Below are positions 1-8,217 of a stretch of 64,000 nucleotides of DNA, piece after piece; position 1 is the stretch's first letter; every line of letters starts with the position of its first letter. Origin of the DNA: Mesorhizobium liriopis (GTDB lineage Bacteria; Pseudomonadota; Alphaproteobacteria; Rhizobiales; Rhizobiaceae); the NCBI RefSeq assembly GCF_024053505.1, contig NZ_JAMXQS010000003.1:372001-436000 (forward strand). Direction: 5' to 3'. Below the pieces are notes generated by a model, which had not been told where the DNA came from, did not search any database, and saw nothing but the letters and a program-made list of their open reading frames with translations. Both the position numbers and the translations under genes were made by a program.

Positions 1-205
1 GCAGGCTGACCGACAGCACATCCGCATTGAGCAACAGCCGTGGCTCGAGCGGATCGAAAAGGAGGCGCTCACGGTTGTGGCGCTTGGCTGCCGCAGAGTG
101 CAACAGCCGCGCCAGCCAGTTCTGACGCAGTGAAAGGCGCGAGGCCGCGACCTTGCGCCCCCGTGGACGGCCGGTGATGCCCTCGGACTTGAATGGGAAA
201 GCCAT
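1..205 (-). CDS. N-terminus of an LEPR-XLL protein, probably a giant surface protein (cut by window edge)
   Basis: Reading leftwards from an ATG at 205, the frame stays open to base 1 and gives 68 residues. It begins MAFPFKSEGITGRPRGRK, is strongly basic, and near residues 54-63 has LFDPLEPRLLLNAD. This matches the LEPR-XLL signature (L-E-P-R-x-L-L-x-A-D), known from the N-terminus of very large repeat-rich secreted or surface proteins in proteobacteria. There is no classical signal peptide, which is typical of this group and implies a dedicated exporter. The SapC-family gene ends 54 bases upstream on the same strand, so the two are probably cotranscribed. An AAGG lies about 12 bases before the start. 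The size and repeats cannot be seen because the gene leaves the window. Confidence 0.75.
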   Translation of the reverse strand, partial: MAFPFKSEGITGRPRGRKVAASRLSLRQNWLARLLHSAAAKRHNRERLLFDPLEPRLLLNADVLSVSL

Positions 206-259
206 TGCCGTGCCGCCTTCGCTGATGCGCCGCTGGTATGGTTTGGTCTGGTGGAAAAA

Positions 260-1069
260 TCAGTTCAGTGACGACGCGCTCGGCGCGGTGTCTTCTTCAG
301 CCTGAGCGGAAGCCTCACCCACCGAAGCTTCGATCGCATTGCCGCCTTCCGGCAGTTGCAAGCGCTCCGCCGTGGCGGTGAAGTTCCGTAGGGAATGAAG
401 GTGGGCGTAGATTAGGTCTAGCTCATCGGACCGCGCCAGGGTTTCGAGCTTGTCACCCGACAAAGCCTTCAGGCGATCTGCATTGACGGCCTGAAAGCCT
501 GTCAGCGTCATGCGCTGATTGCCGGGAAGGGTGAACTGGGCCTGCATCGGCTCGAGCAGATCGAGTTCGGCGAGCCGCCTGGTGAAAGCCTGCGTGCGAA
601 TGAATTGCTGCTGGTAGGCCTGCAGAAAGCCCAACACACTCTGAAGATATTGCGTACGCTCACCGGCACTGTCGAACAGACGTTCGCCAATGCCATCCGT
701 GTTGGCGCCCGAGAAATCCTCATCGATGCAAAGGGTGAAATTATCTCCCGCATCCGTGCTTGCGAACACGAACGGATAGCGGCGCAGGAACGCCGGCACA
801 TACTTGCCGCTCCAAGCGCCATCCTCTTTCACGAACAGGTTTTCGTTGTCGCGCACGCCGAGCAGCACCACCGGAATGATTTCCTGCCCCTCGCCTGCGA
901 AGACGATGGCATATTCCGGCGACACGGCGCCGAACTCCGCCGTCATCAGCGGCACAGAGTTCACATGGCGCGCAAAGCCGAAATCGTTTCCGGCCTTGAC
1001 CGAGATCGCGCCATGGTTCTGGCGCGACACCGGAACGGCGCGCTCATAGATCAGAAGCTGCTTGGACAC
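260..1069 (-). CDS. SapC family protein
   Basis: The 269-residue product has the SapC-family pattern: KAGNDFGFARHVNSVPL near residue 25, a block EYAIVFAGEG, then VLLGVRDNENLFV, KYVPAFLRRYPFVFA and FTLCIDEDF. The family (PF07277) is named after a Campylobacter fetus S-layer locus protein; its biochemical role is not settled. I place the start at the GTG at 1069 (VSKQLLIYERAVPVS) because GGGGGA lies five to nine bases upstream. An upstream ATG at 1120 would only add a non-conserved tail. The last 25 residues are an acidic, low-complexity extension. It sits directly before the LEPR-XLL gene, which fits a role in making or anchoring that surface protein. The family call is firm, the function inferred. 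Confidence 0.85.
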   Translation of the reverse strand: MSKQLLIYERAVPVSRQNHGAISVKAGNDFGFARHVNSVPLMTAEFGAVSPEYAIVFAGEGQEIIPVVLLGVRDNENLFVKEDGAWSGKYVPAFLRRYPFVFASTDAGDNFTLCIDEDFSGANTDGIGERLFDSAGERTQYLQSVLGFLQAYQQQFIRTQAFTRRLAELDLLEPMQAQFTLPGNQRMTLTGFQAVNADRLKALSGDKLETLARSDELDLIYAHLHSLRNFTATAERLQLPEGGNAIEASVGEASAQAEEDTAPSASSLN

Positions 1070-1381
1070 CTTATCCCCCAGGTATGCACTGCGCCAAGCA
1101 TTCAGCCATGCGACCCGCATAGCCCGTCAAATCTAGCCCTTGGCGCTGAAACCGGTATCAGGTCCGTTACCTAACGGCAACTCCGGGAGCAGGTGAAACC
1201 CTAGGCTATGCGAAAATGTGATCAACCTCGTTTTTGATGGTAAATGTAACCCGCAACGTCACTGCGTGTTTGCAACCTATCCAACCATAGCTCAACAGAC
1301 GGCGGAAAACAGGAAGCGAGGCAAAACCTGCTTTCGCCGATGGGTTAAGCAAGATCCGTGCAGGGTGCCCCAATCGCAGGG
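1070..1381. other. Intergenic stretch, no gene seen
   Basis: These 312 bases lie between the SapC-family start and the stop of the unrecognised minus-strand gene. Short open frames on the plus strand here have no ribosome site and no family resemblance. A weak minus-strand promoter-like pair (TTGATC around 1218-1223) could serve the SapC-LEPR pair, but its -10 is poor. I see no convincing hairpin terminator. Confidence 0.5.
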
Positions 1382-2233
1382 TCACGCACGACCGCGATGG
1401 GGTCTCATTCCATAGTAGATCGTCGTAAAGTCGACACCACGGCGGCCGAGTCCGCCGGACACGTGGCCGAATGCATGCGCACGCGACGCGGCAAGCAAGG
1501 CTTCCGATGCTGGCACCGGCACATGATAGGCAGCGAGCAATGCCCGGATCGCCCCTTCGAAATCGGCGACAGCGAGCTCGGCAGGATATATATTGAGATC
1601 GAAGGAGAGCCGAGGGGCGCCCTCGTCCTCGACTTCCATGAAGAAGAAGCAGTCCTGCGCACCAGTTCGCACAAGCTTCATAAGGATCGCCCGCGCCAGT
1701 GCGACGGACGGCATTCCCGCGCCATTTGCGAAAAGTGTGCCGAGCCGATGCTCGGCGCCTGAAACGGTTCGCGCCATGGCGGGGTTGAAGTAGCGAGAAA
1801 CGGCGGGCGCCTCATCGCTGTTCGGCCGCCATTTGGCGGCAAGGTGGATGAGCGTCCGTGCCTCCGCCCCGTCCTTCGGATGAGCGCGACCAAGCTCGAG
1901 ATAGATCTTTACGCGATCAGGGCCTTCGAAACCGAAATGGACGAATTCCGCCTGATCGAGCAAAGCAAGGAATCGATCGCGCAAATCCGCAGGCATCGCC
2001 AGGGCATGCATCAAACTTGCTATCCGCAAAGCCGCATCGGGACCGAACGCGCCTTTATGAAGAAGCGCGGCGAAGCGATCGTGATTGACGCCATCGGCTG
2101 AAATTTTGAACGACCGCTCCAACCCGAACTCGCAGCCCAGCCCTTCCAAAGCCTGGAGCAAGCGCTGACCGACCGGCGAGAAATCGGATGCGGAAACTTT
2201 CAAGCATGACCTCATGATAGCTCGAGCAAACAC
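1382..2233 (-). CDS. Unrecognised protein, 283 aa, start or frame uncertain
   Basis: I do not recognise the family. The product is soluble-looking, without signal peptide or membrane segment. It has an RVKIYLELG strand near residue 109, a later LSFDLNIYPAEL, and near the C-terminus HVSGGLGRRGVDFTTIYYG, spaced like strands of an alpha/beta barrel or sheet enzyme. The displayed start is a GTG at 2233 with no ribosome site; an ATG at 2215 is no better. The neighbouring frame is open upstream from an ATG at 2360 and carries plausible protein (SLGDRTVSRMAQDGEGPSGF). It would join this frame at about base 2206 by a single-base shift in CTTGAAAG. The true gene may therefore be 2360-1382 with a frameshift. 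It lies upstream of the SapC gene on the same strand. Confidence 0.5.
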   Translation of the reverse strand: MFARAIMRSCLKVSASDFSPVGQRLLQALEGLGCEFGLERSFKISADGVNHDRFAALLHKGAFGPDAALRIASLMHALAMPADLRDRFLALLDQAEFVHFGFEGPDRVKIYLELGRAHPKDGAEARTLIHLAAKWRPNSDEAPAVSRYFNPAMARTVSGAEHRLGTLFANGAGMPSVALARAILMKLVRTGAQDCFFFMEVEDEGAPRLSFDLNIYPAELAVADFEGAIRALLAAYHVPVPASEALLAASRAHAFGHVSGGLGRRGVDFTTIYYGMRPHRGRA

Positions 2234-2394
2234 CGGTCAACCACGCATCGAAGCCAGATGGCCCTTCTCCGTCCTGTGCCATTCGAGACACAGTTCTGTC
2301 GCCAAGACTGAAAGCACTCTCACCTTGGGTCATAGCTTCTTTGATGGATGCCGTCTCCATGATAGCGAGCATAAGCATCACGCAGGGGAAATTC

Positions 2395-3699
2395 ATGCGC
2401 CGGACCAAGCTTGTCCTTCTGACCGCCACTGCATTGGTGCTGGCTGCAAGCGCAACCGGCGCTTCGGCTGCGGATGCAGTCACAGAAGCTCCCATCGTCG
2501 CGACCGGTCCCTCCTGGACGGGCTTCTACATCGGTATCCATGGCGGCGCGGCGAGTACGACGCTGGATTATGACCTGCTTCCGGTTTTCGCCGGCGACGA
2601 CACGACAAGCTACCGCTTCGCTGAGCAGGAATTCGCCTATGGCGTGCATGGCGGCTTTGACTACCAGTTCGCGCCGCGCTGGGTGGCCGGCGTGGAACTC
2701 GACTACACGCATATCTCGGCCGACTATGAGCCCTTCAGCGCCGGTGGCCTGGGTACGCTGGCGAGCATCGAGCACGCCTTCTCGGCATCGGGCCGGCTTG
2801 GCTATCTCGTGACGCCGCAAACACTCGCTTACGGCAAAGTCGGCTATGCCGGCATTCGCGTCGAAGCTGAAGAGGGCTTCGATGGCACGGCAAGCGACAC
2901 GCTCGGCGCTCTTGCGGTGGGCGGCGGCATAGAAACCTTTCTATGGGGCAATCTCACGGGGCGTGTGGATGCGACCTACTTTTCCGCGCAGGATGAGTTG
3001 GAAACCACGGACCTCGAAGCATTCGAGCCCAAGACGCTTCTGGTGACCGCCGGCCTGTCCTACCGCTTCGGCGCGCAGGCCAATGCGCGTGAGGTAACGC
3101 CGGCCGCAGAAACCTCCTTCAACGGCTTTTACCTCGGCGTCGCTGGCGGGATCGGCAGCGCTCAGCTGGACCGTGACATCGACGTCCCGGGCGCGACCGT
3201 GGACAGCTTCGGCGACGAAAGCGGCATCGCCAATGGCTTCATCGGCTACGATCTGCGCTTCGGCAATGTGGTGGCGGGCGTCGAAGGCGAGTATTCGTAT
3301 CTCAAGGCGACCTTCGACGATCCGGATCTGAATTCCTTCTTTACCGGAGCCACTGACGAATTCGCGAAGCTCGATGGAATCTGGGCCGTATCGGGTCGGC
3401 TGGGTTATGTCGTGACCCCCTCGACCTTGGTCTATGCCAAGGCCGGTTATGCTGGCTTCATGATCGAATCCAACGGCGACTTCTTCGCCGCCGATGGAGA
3501 CGATGATAAGGACCTTTTGAACGGCTATCAGGTAGGAGCCGGTGTCGAGACCGCTCTATCCGAGCACGTCTCGCTCCGCGTCGAGGGCTTGTATGCCGAA
3601 GCGGTGGATCAGATCACCATCGACAACAGCCAGTTCGATCAGGTGACGATCGAACCGCGCGTGGTGTCCGGTAAAGTCGGCCTGGCAATCCGCTTCTGA
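2395..3699 (+). CDS. Outer-membrane beta-barrel protein with two tandem Omp25/31-like barrels
   Basis: The start is the ATG at 2395, with AGGGGAA five bases before it. It opens a classic signal peptide cut after ASA near residue 24. The mature chain repeats the same unit: WTGFYIGIHGG to GLSYRFG (about residues 37-226), then FNGFYLGVAGG to GLAIRF (about 242-434). Both units contain the GRLGY(L/V)VTP-TL-YAK(V/A)GYAG segment typical of rhizobial Omp25/Omp31 proteins. The protein ends in phenylalanine, the usual barrel-assembly signal. Single-barrel members are about 200-250 residues, so this is roughly double length. It could be a structural porin or part of the neighbouring surface system; nothing ties it directly to export. 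Confidence 0.85.
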   Translation: MRRTKLVLLTATALVLAASATGASAADAVTEAPIVATGPSWTGFYIGIHGGAASTTLDYDLLPVFAGDDTTSYRFAEQEFAYGVHGGFDYQFAPRWVAGVELDYTHISADYEPFSAGGLGTLASIEHAFSASGRLGYLVTPQTLAYGKVGYAGIRVEAEEGFDGTASDTLGALAVGGGIETFLWGNLTGRVDATYFSAQDELETTDLEAFEPKTLLVTAGLSYRFGAQANAREVTPAAETSFNGFYLGVAGGIGSAQLDRDIDVPGATVDSFGDESGIANGFIGYDLRFGNVVAGVEGEYSYLKATFDDPDLNSFFTGATDEFAKLDGIWAVSGRLGYVVTPSTLVYAKAGYAGFMIESNGDFFAADGDDDKDLLNGYQVGAGVETALSEHVSLRVEGLYAEAVDQITIDNSQFDQVTIEPRVVSGKVGLAIRF

Positions 3700-3779
3700 C
3701 ATCAGGAGCCTGCCGACAACACTCGCAGAGAATTTACCAGCGAACTGCCGCAGAGGAAGGCATAGGGCGTCAAGTCTTC

Positions 3780-3808
3780 TTGACAAGGATGCTGGCAATC
3801 CTGTTTGA
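3780..3808 (+). promoter_or_regulatory. Possible promoter of the secretion operon
   Basis: A perfect -35 hexamer TTGACA (3780-3785) is followed after 17 bases by a poor -10 (GTTTGA, 3803-3808). It lies about 60 bases before the DUF3467 gene, in the only sizeable gap upstream of the five-gene run. Position and -35 support it; the -10 does not. Confidence 0.3.
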
Positions 3809-3868
3809 GCAGGAAACCGGTTTCAGCAGGGACTGAGCCGCCAGTATCTTGTCTTCGGGGGAATGGGG

Positions 3869-4168
3869 ATGGCCAAGGCGCCGAATGCCGGTGAGGCAAA
3901 TGGGGAAGCCGCGCCTGCGGTTGAGTGGCTCGAAGAGCGCATGGCGACCCACTTCGCCAATGTCGTGAACGTGCAGGGCACGCGCGAGCAGGTCGATCTG
4001 TTCTTCGGCACCAACCGCACCTGGAACGTCGAGGAAAGCAAGACGCTTTCGGTCGAGCTTTCCAATCGCATCATCCTGACGCCGCTCGCCGCCAAGCGAC
4101 TGGCGGGCGTGCTCAACGGCGTGCTGCGGGAACATGAAGCGCGCTACGGCGCCCTCGATCTCGAATAG
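3869..4168 (+). CDS. DUF3467 family small protein
   Basis: This 99-residue protein carries the DUF3467 pattern: an N-terminal region with ANVVNVQGTREQVDLFFGT, a central beta hairpin (VELSNRIILTP), and a helical end AAKRLAGVLNGVLREHEARYG. DUF3467 proteins are small cytosolic proteins of unknown function. I chose the ATG at 3869 rather than 3863 because GGGGGA (3857-3862) then sits at proper spacing, while it would abut the earlier ATG. The next gene begins 14 bases after the stop, so this is the first gene of the export operon. It may be a chaperone or regulator for the downstream apparatus; that is inference from position only. Confidence 0.8.
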   Translation: MAKAPNAGEANGEAAPAVEWLEERMATHFANVVNVQGTREQVDLFFGTNRTWNVEESKTLSVELSNRIILTPLAAKRLAGVLNGVLREHEARYGALDLE

Positions 4169-4182
4169 GGCAGGCATTTCCC

Positions 4183-6069
4183 ATGCGAACCCCGGCGGCG
4201 AATGACGGTGCAAGCAGTCCAGCCGCCGAGGCCCTGGACGCCCGCTCCCTGACCCTGCTCGAGCCCGCACTGTGGCAGCGGCTCAATGCGGCACAGGATT
4301 CCGACGAACTCGCGACCGCCTGGCTCGCGCTCCAATGCGGGATGATCCCCGGCGTGGTCGGGGCAGTCGTGCGGGTGGCGGAAGAAAAGAGCCCGGCCGA
4401 GCTGCCGCTCAAACTCCTTGCCGCGTGGCCCGAGAACAGCGCCGACAACGCAGCTTTGCGCGAAACGGCGACCATGGCGCGGCGCGAGGCGCGGCCGATC
4501 GCGCGAACGCCCAAGCCGGATGCGCCACGTCCTACCGTCGCCTATCCCATCATGTTCGGCGACGACGTCGTGGCTGTCGTGGCGCTTGAACTTCAGGCCG
4601 CCGGCAAGGACGAGTTGCGCGGCGCGATCCGCCAGTTGCAATGGGGTTCGGCGTGGCTGCGCGATCACTTGCGCGAACGCCGTGCCAGTTCCGGCGCATC
4701 CCAGCTCGCGCGCTCGCGCGCCACGCTGGAACTGATCGCGGCCGTTCTCGATCACGAGACGTTCGAAGCATCAGCCATGGCTGCCGCGACCGAGATGGCG
4801 ATCCGCTTCGACTGCGCTCGTGTGTCACTGGGCTTCGTCCGCCGCGGGTCGTCGCGGCTTGCGGCCATTTCGCATACCGCGCAATTCGGTCGCCAGATGG
4901 CGCTGGTGCGCGCGATCGGTTCAGCCATGGACGAGGCCATCGACCAGCGCGCGGCGATCCTCTTTCCCATCGGCCACGACGAGGCGCTCGCCACGCGGGC
5001 CCATGCAGCGCTCGCCCGCATGCAGCACGATGGCCAGGTACTCACCGTGCCGCTCTTCGTGGTGGACCGCTTCATCGGCGCCTTCACTTTCGAGCGCTCG
5101 CGCGGCCATGCTTTCTCGGGCGAAACGATCCGCCTGCTCGATCTTGCGGCGACCGCGCTCGGACCGATCCTCGAAGAGAAACGCCGCAACGATTGCTGGC
5201 TGATCACCAAGATCGGACTTTCGTTGTTCGAACAGGTGAAGCGTCTCGTCGGACCCGGCCATGTGGCGCGCAAGCTCGTGGTCGCGGCCTTGATAGCTGC
5301 GGGTCTGTTCTTCTCGTTCGCCACCACCATGGACCGCGTGAACGCCGACGCCGAACTCGAAGGTTCCGTGCGCCGTGCGGTTGTTTCCGCCTATGACGGC
5401 TATATCCAGGAAGCCTCGGTGCGTGCAGGCGAGATGGTCGAGGCCGGCCAGGTGCTCGCCACGCTCGAAGACCGCGAGCTTTCGCTCGAACGTCTCAAAT
5501 GGGCGACCGAGCGTCAGCAGCATGCTTTCGAGTATGACAAGGCGCTCGCCTCGCGCCAGCCGGCGACGATCAATGTCATCCGTGCCCAGATCGATCAGGC
5601 CGATGCCCAGCTTGCCATGATCGACGAGCAGATCGCCCGCACGCGGCTGACGGCTCCCTTCGACGGCCTCGTTGTCTCGGGCGACCTCTCACAGCGCGTG
5701 GGCGGTTCGGTCAGCCGGGGCGAGACATTGTTCGAGATCGCACCGCTCACCGACTATCGCGTGATCATGCAGGTGGACGAGCGCCGCATCGCGAGCCTCA
5801 AGGAAGGCCAGTCGGGCGAGGTGGTGTTCACCGCCCTCCCCGAGGAAAGCTTTCCGGTTGCGGTCGACAAGATCACGCCCGTCGCCGAGACCCATGACGG
5901 CAAGAACATGTTCAAGGTCGAGGGCAGTCTGGCCGGCGCCACGGAGCGTCTGCGCCCCGGCATGATCGGCATCGCCAAGGTCGATGTCCAGGAGGAACTG
6001 CTGATCTGGACATGGTTGCGCCCGGCAGCCGACTGGATGCGCCTCGCTTTCTGGCGCTGGATGCCCTGA
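4183..6069 (+). CDS. GAF-domain / HlyD-family periplasmic adaptor fusion
   Basis: The 628-residue protein joins a cytoplasmic sensory half to an export adaptor. Residues about 35-160 and 185-335 look like two GAF-type domains; the second runs from LIAAVLDHETFEASA to LFVVDRFIGAFTFE. A single membrane helix follows at about 365-385 (VVAALIAAGLFFSFATTM). Beyond it is an HlyD adaptor: a biotinyl-lipoyl half-motif (VSAYDGYIQEASVRAGEMV), a short coiled hairpin at about 430-480, the second lipoyl half (TRLTAPFDGLVVSGDLSQ), and a beta-barrel end. HlyD adaptors bridge inner-membrane exporters to outer-membrane channels; fused GAF domains are uncommon and could sense a cytoplasmic signal. It lies 14 bases after the DUF3467 gene and 3 bases before the M50 gene. 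Confidence 0.85.
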   Translation: MRTPAANDGASSPAAEALDARSLTLLEPALWQRLNAAQDSDELATAWLALQCGMIPGVVGAVVRVAEEKSPAELPLKLLAAWPENSADNAALRETATMARREARPIARTPKPDAPRPTVAYPIMFGDDVVAVVALELQAAGKDELRGAIRQLQWGSAWLRDHLRERRASSGASQLARSRATLELIAAVLDHETFEASAMAAATEMAIRFDCARVSLGFVRRGSSRLAAISHTAQFGRQMALVRAIGSAMDEAIDQRAAILFPIGHDEALATRAHAALARMQHDGQVLTVPLFVVDRFIGAFTFERSRGHAFSGETIRLLDLAATALGPILEEKRRNDCWLITKIGLSLFEQVKRLVGPGHVARKLVVAALIAAGLFFSFATTMDRVNADAELEGSVRRAVVSAYDGYIQEASVRAGEMVEAGQVLATLEDRELSLERLKWATERQQHAFEYDKALASRQPATINVIRAQIDQADAQLAMIDEQIARTRLTAPFDGLVVSGDLSQRVGGSVSRGETLFEIAPLTDYRVIMQVDERRIASLKEGQSGEVVFTALPEESFPVAVDKITPVAETHDGKNMFKVEGSLAGATERLRPGMIGIAKVDVQEELLIWTWLRPAADWMRLAFWRWMP

Positions 6070-6072
6070 TCC

Positions 6073-8217
6073 ATGGCCAAGTCGCTCTTCAGCGCATCCT
6101 GGTATCGCGTGGCCGGCCTCAAGCTGCGCCTGCGGGGACATGCCGAGATCCATCGGCAGCGCTTTCGCGGCCAAGTCTGGCACGTGCTGCAGGACCACCA
6201 GACCGGTCGCTTCCACCGCCTGTCGCCGGCCGCGAACCTCATGGTTTCGCTCATGGACGGGCGTCGGACGCTGCACGAGATCTGGGAAATGGTCGGCCGT
6301 CGCGCGGGCGACGATCCGCCTACACAGGACGAGGCGATCCAGCTTCTCGCCCAGCTTCACGGCTCCGACCTGTTGCAGGGTGAATTACCGCCTGATTTTT
6401 CCGAGCTCTCCGAGCGCTCCTCCAAGCAGGCCCGATCGAATCTCCTGTCGCGCATCCGCAACCCGATGGCGCTGCGCCTCCCGCTGTTCGACCCCGACCG
6501 GTTCCTCGACCTCACTCTACCGCTGGTGCGGCCGGTCTTTACGGTCTGGGGCTTTCTCTCTTGGGCCGGTCTCGCCCTTTCGGCCGTCGTGCTCGGCGCG
6601 CTACATTGGCGGGAACTGACGGCGGACGGCACCGATGCACTCCTGAGCACATCGAACCTGCTGCTGATCGCGGCGATCTATCCTCTCATCAAGGCGATCC
6701 ACGAGGCGGGCCACGCCTATGCCACCAAGGTCTGGGGCGGCGCGGTGCACGAGGTGGGCGTGATGCTGCTCATCCTCATTCCCGCTCCTTATGTGGATGC
6801 GACATCCTCTATCGCCTTCCGGCAACGCTGGCGGCGCGTGCTGGTGTCGGGTGCGGGCATCATGGTCGAGTTCGCGCTGGCCAGCATCGCGATGATCGTA
6901 TGGGTCAATGCCGAGCCGGGCCTCGTGCGCGCGGCAGCCTTCAACGTCATGCTGATCGGCGGCGTCTCGACGCTCTTCTTCAACGGCAATCCGCTGCTGC
7001 GCTTCGATGGTTACTACATCCTCGCCGACCTGCTCGAGATCCCCAATTTCGGCACCCGCGCGAACAAATATTTCTGGTATGTGGTCCAGCACTACCTGTT
7101 GGGCATCGAGAATGCCGAGAGCCCGGCGGAACTGCCCGGCGAGCGCAAGTGGCTGTTCGGCTATGCGATCCTGTCTTTCATCTATCGCACGGTTCTCAGT
7201 CTCACCATCGCGCTGCTCGTCGCCGGCAAGCTGTTCTTTGTCGGCGTGATGCTGGCGCTGATCTCGCTCTACGGCACCTTCGTCTCACCTGTATGGAAGG
7301 GCGCCAAGTACCTGTTCGCCGCGCCCAAGCTCGAAGGCCACCGCAAGCGGGCGCTTTGGACATCTGGGGGGCTTGTCGCCGCGTGCCTCGCCCTGTTCTT
7401 TGTGGTTCCCCTGCCCTTTGCCACGATGGCGCAAGGTGTCGTCTGGGTGCCCGACCATGCAGAACTGCGCGCCAAAGCCGCCGGCACGGTCAGCGACGTG
7501 CTCGCGATGCCCGACACGATCGTGGCTGCCGGCGCGCCTCTCGTGCGTCTGGAAGACCCGTCCACCAGCGGGCGGGTCCGGCTTCTCGAAGCGCAGAAGC
7601 GCGAGCTGCAATTACGCTACGAGGCCGTGCGCTTCGCCGACCGCACGCAAGCCGACATGCTGCGCGAGCAGATCCGCAACGTCGATGGCGTCTTGGCGTC
7701 GGTCAAGCAGCGCAGCGAGGATCTCGTGGTACGCGCGGAGCAGAGCGGGCGCTTCGTGCTGCCCGATGCTGCGAACCTCAGAGGCCGCTTCGTCAAGCAG
7801 GGCGATCTGGTCGGCTACGTGATGGCGAAAGCGACGCCAGCATTGCGCGTGATCGTGCCGCAGGATGAGGTCGATCTGGTGCGCGCCCGCACCAAGGACG
7901 TCGCCGTGCGCTACGCGAGCGCGCTTGACCATGTGGTGCCGGCAAGGATCGCGCGCGAGGTGCCGTCCGCCCAAGTCGACCTGCCGAGCCTGGCGCTTTC
8001 AGTGGAAGGCGGCGGCAGCATCGCCACACGCGCCTCGCGCGATGGTGCGAAAGCCGTGCAGGGCCTTTTCGTTTTCGATCTCCTGCCGGATGCAGCAACC
8101 GCCGGCACCATGATGGGCAGCCGTGTCTATGTGCGCTTCGATCATGGCACGGAGCCGATCGCGTGGCGCGTGGCGCGCACCCTCCGCCAAGTCTTCCTGA
8201 GCCATTTCGATGTCTGA
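6073..8217 (+). CDS. M50-type zinc metalloprotease / HlyD fusion membrane protein
   Basis: The 714-residue protein has three parts. Residues 1-110 form a PqqD-like winged-helix domain (GRFHRLSPAANLMVSLMDGR). Residues about 150-465 are polytopic membrane with the site-2-protease zinc motif HEAGH at 210-214 and the partner motif NPLLRFDG at 306-313, so the metal ligands are intact. Residues about 465-714 are periplasmic and HlyD-like (lipoyl half-motif, coiled segment at 510-560, second lipoyl half, barrel). This is the layout of the 'putative peptide zinc metalloprotease' proteins found with peptide and bacteriocin exporters. It may clip or handle the exported protein at the membrane. Its last 8 bases overlap the SecA-like gene, implying coupled translation. 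Confidence 0.85.
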   Translation: MAKSLFSASWYRVAGLKLRLRGHAEIHRQRFRGQVWHVLQDHQTGRFHRLSPAANLMVSLMDGRRTLHEIWEMVGRRAGDDPPTQDEAIQLLAQLHGSDLLQGELPPDFSELSERSSKQARSNLLSRIRNPMALRLPLFDPDRFLDLTLPLVRPVFTVWGFLSWAGLALSAVVLGALHWRELTADGTDALLSTSNLLLIAAIYPLIKAIHEAGHAYATKVWGGAVHEVGVMLLILIPAPYVDATSSIAFRQRWRRVLVSGAGIMVEFALASIAMIVWVNAEPGLVRAAAFNVMLIGGVSTLFFNGNPLLRFDGYYILADLLEIPNFGTRANKYFWYVVQHYLLGIENAESPAELPGERKWLFGYAILSFIYRTVLSLTIALLVAGKLFFVGVMLALISLYGTFVSPVWKGAKYLFAAPKLEGHRKRALWTSGGLVAACLALFFVVPLPFATMAQGVVWVPDHAELRAKAAGTVSDVLAMPDTIVAAGAPLVRLEDPSTSGRVRLLEAQKRELQLRYEAVRFADRTQADMLREQIRNVDGVLASVKQRSEDLVVRAEQSGRFVLPDAANLRGRFVKQGDLVGYVMAKATPALRVIVPQDEVDLVRARTKDVAVRYASALDHVVPARIAREVPSAQVDLPSLALSVEGGGSIATRASRDGAKAVQGLFVFDLLPDAATAGTMMGSRVYVRFDHGTEPIAWRVARTLRQVFLSHFDV

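Noticed and set aside
3769-3784. Small inverted repeat GTCAAG/CTTGAC after the outer-membrane barrel gene
   Set aside because: The stem is only 6 bases with no T-run, so it is not a credible terminator. Part of it forms the -35 of the candidate promoter.
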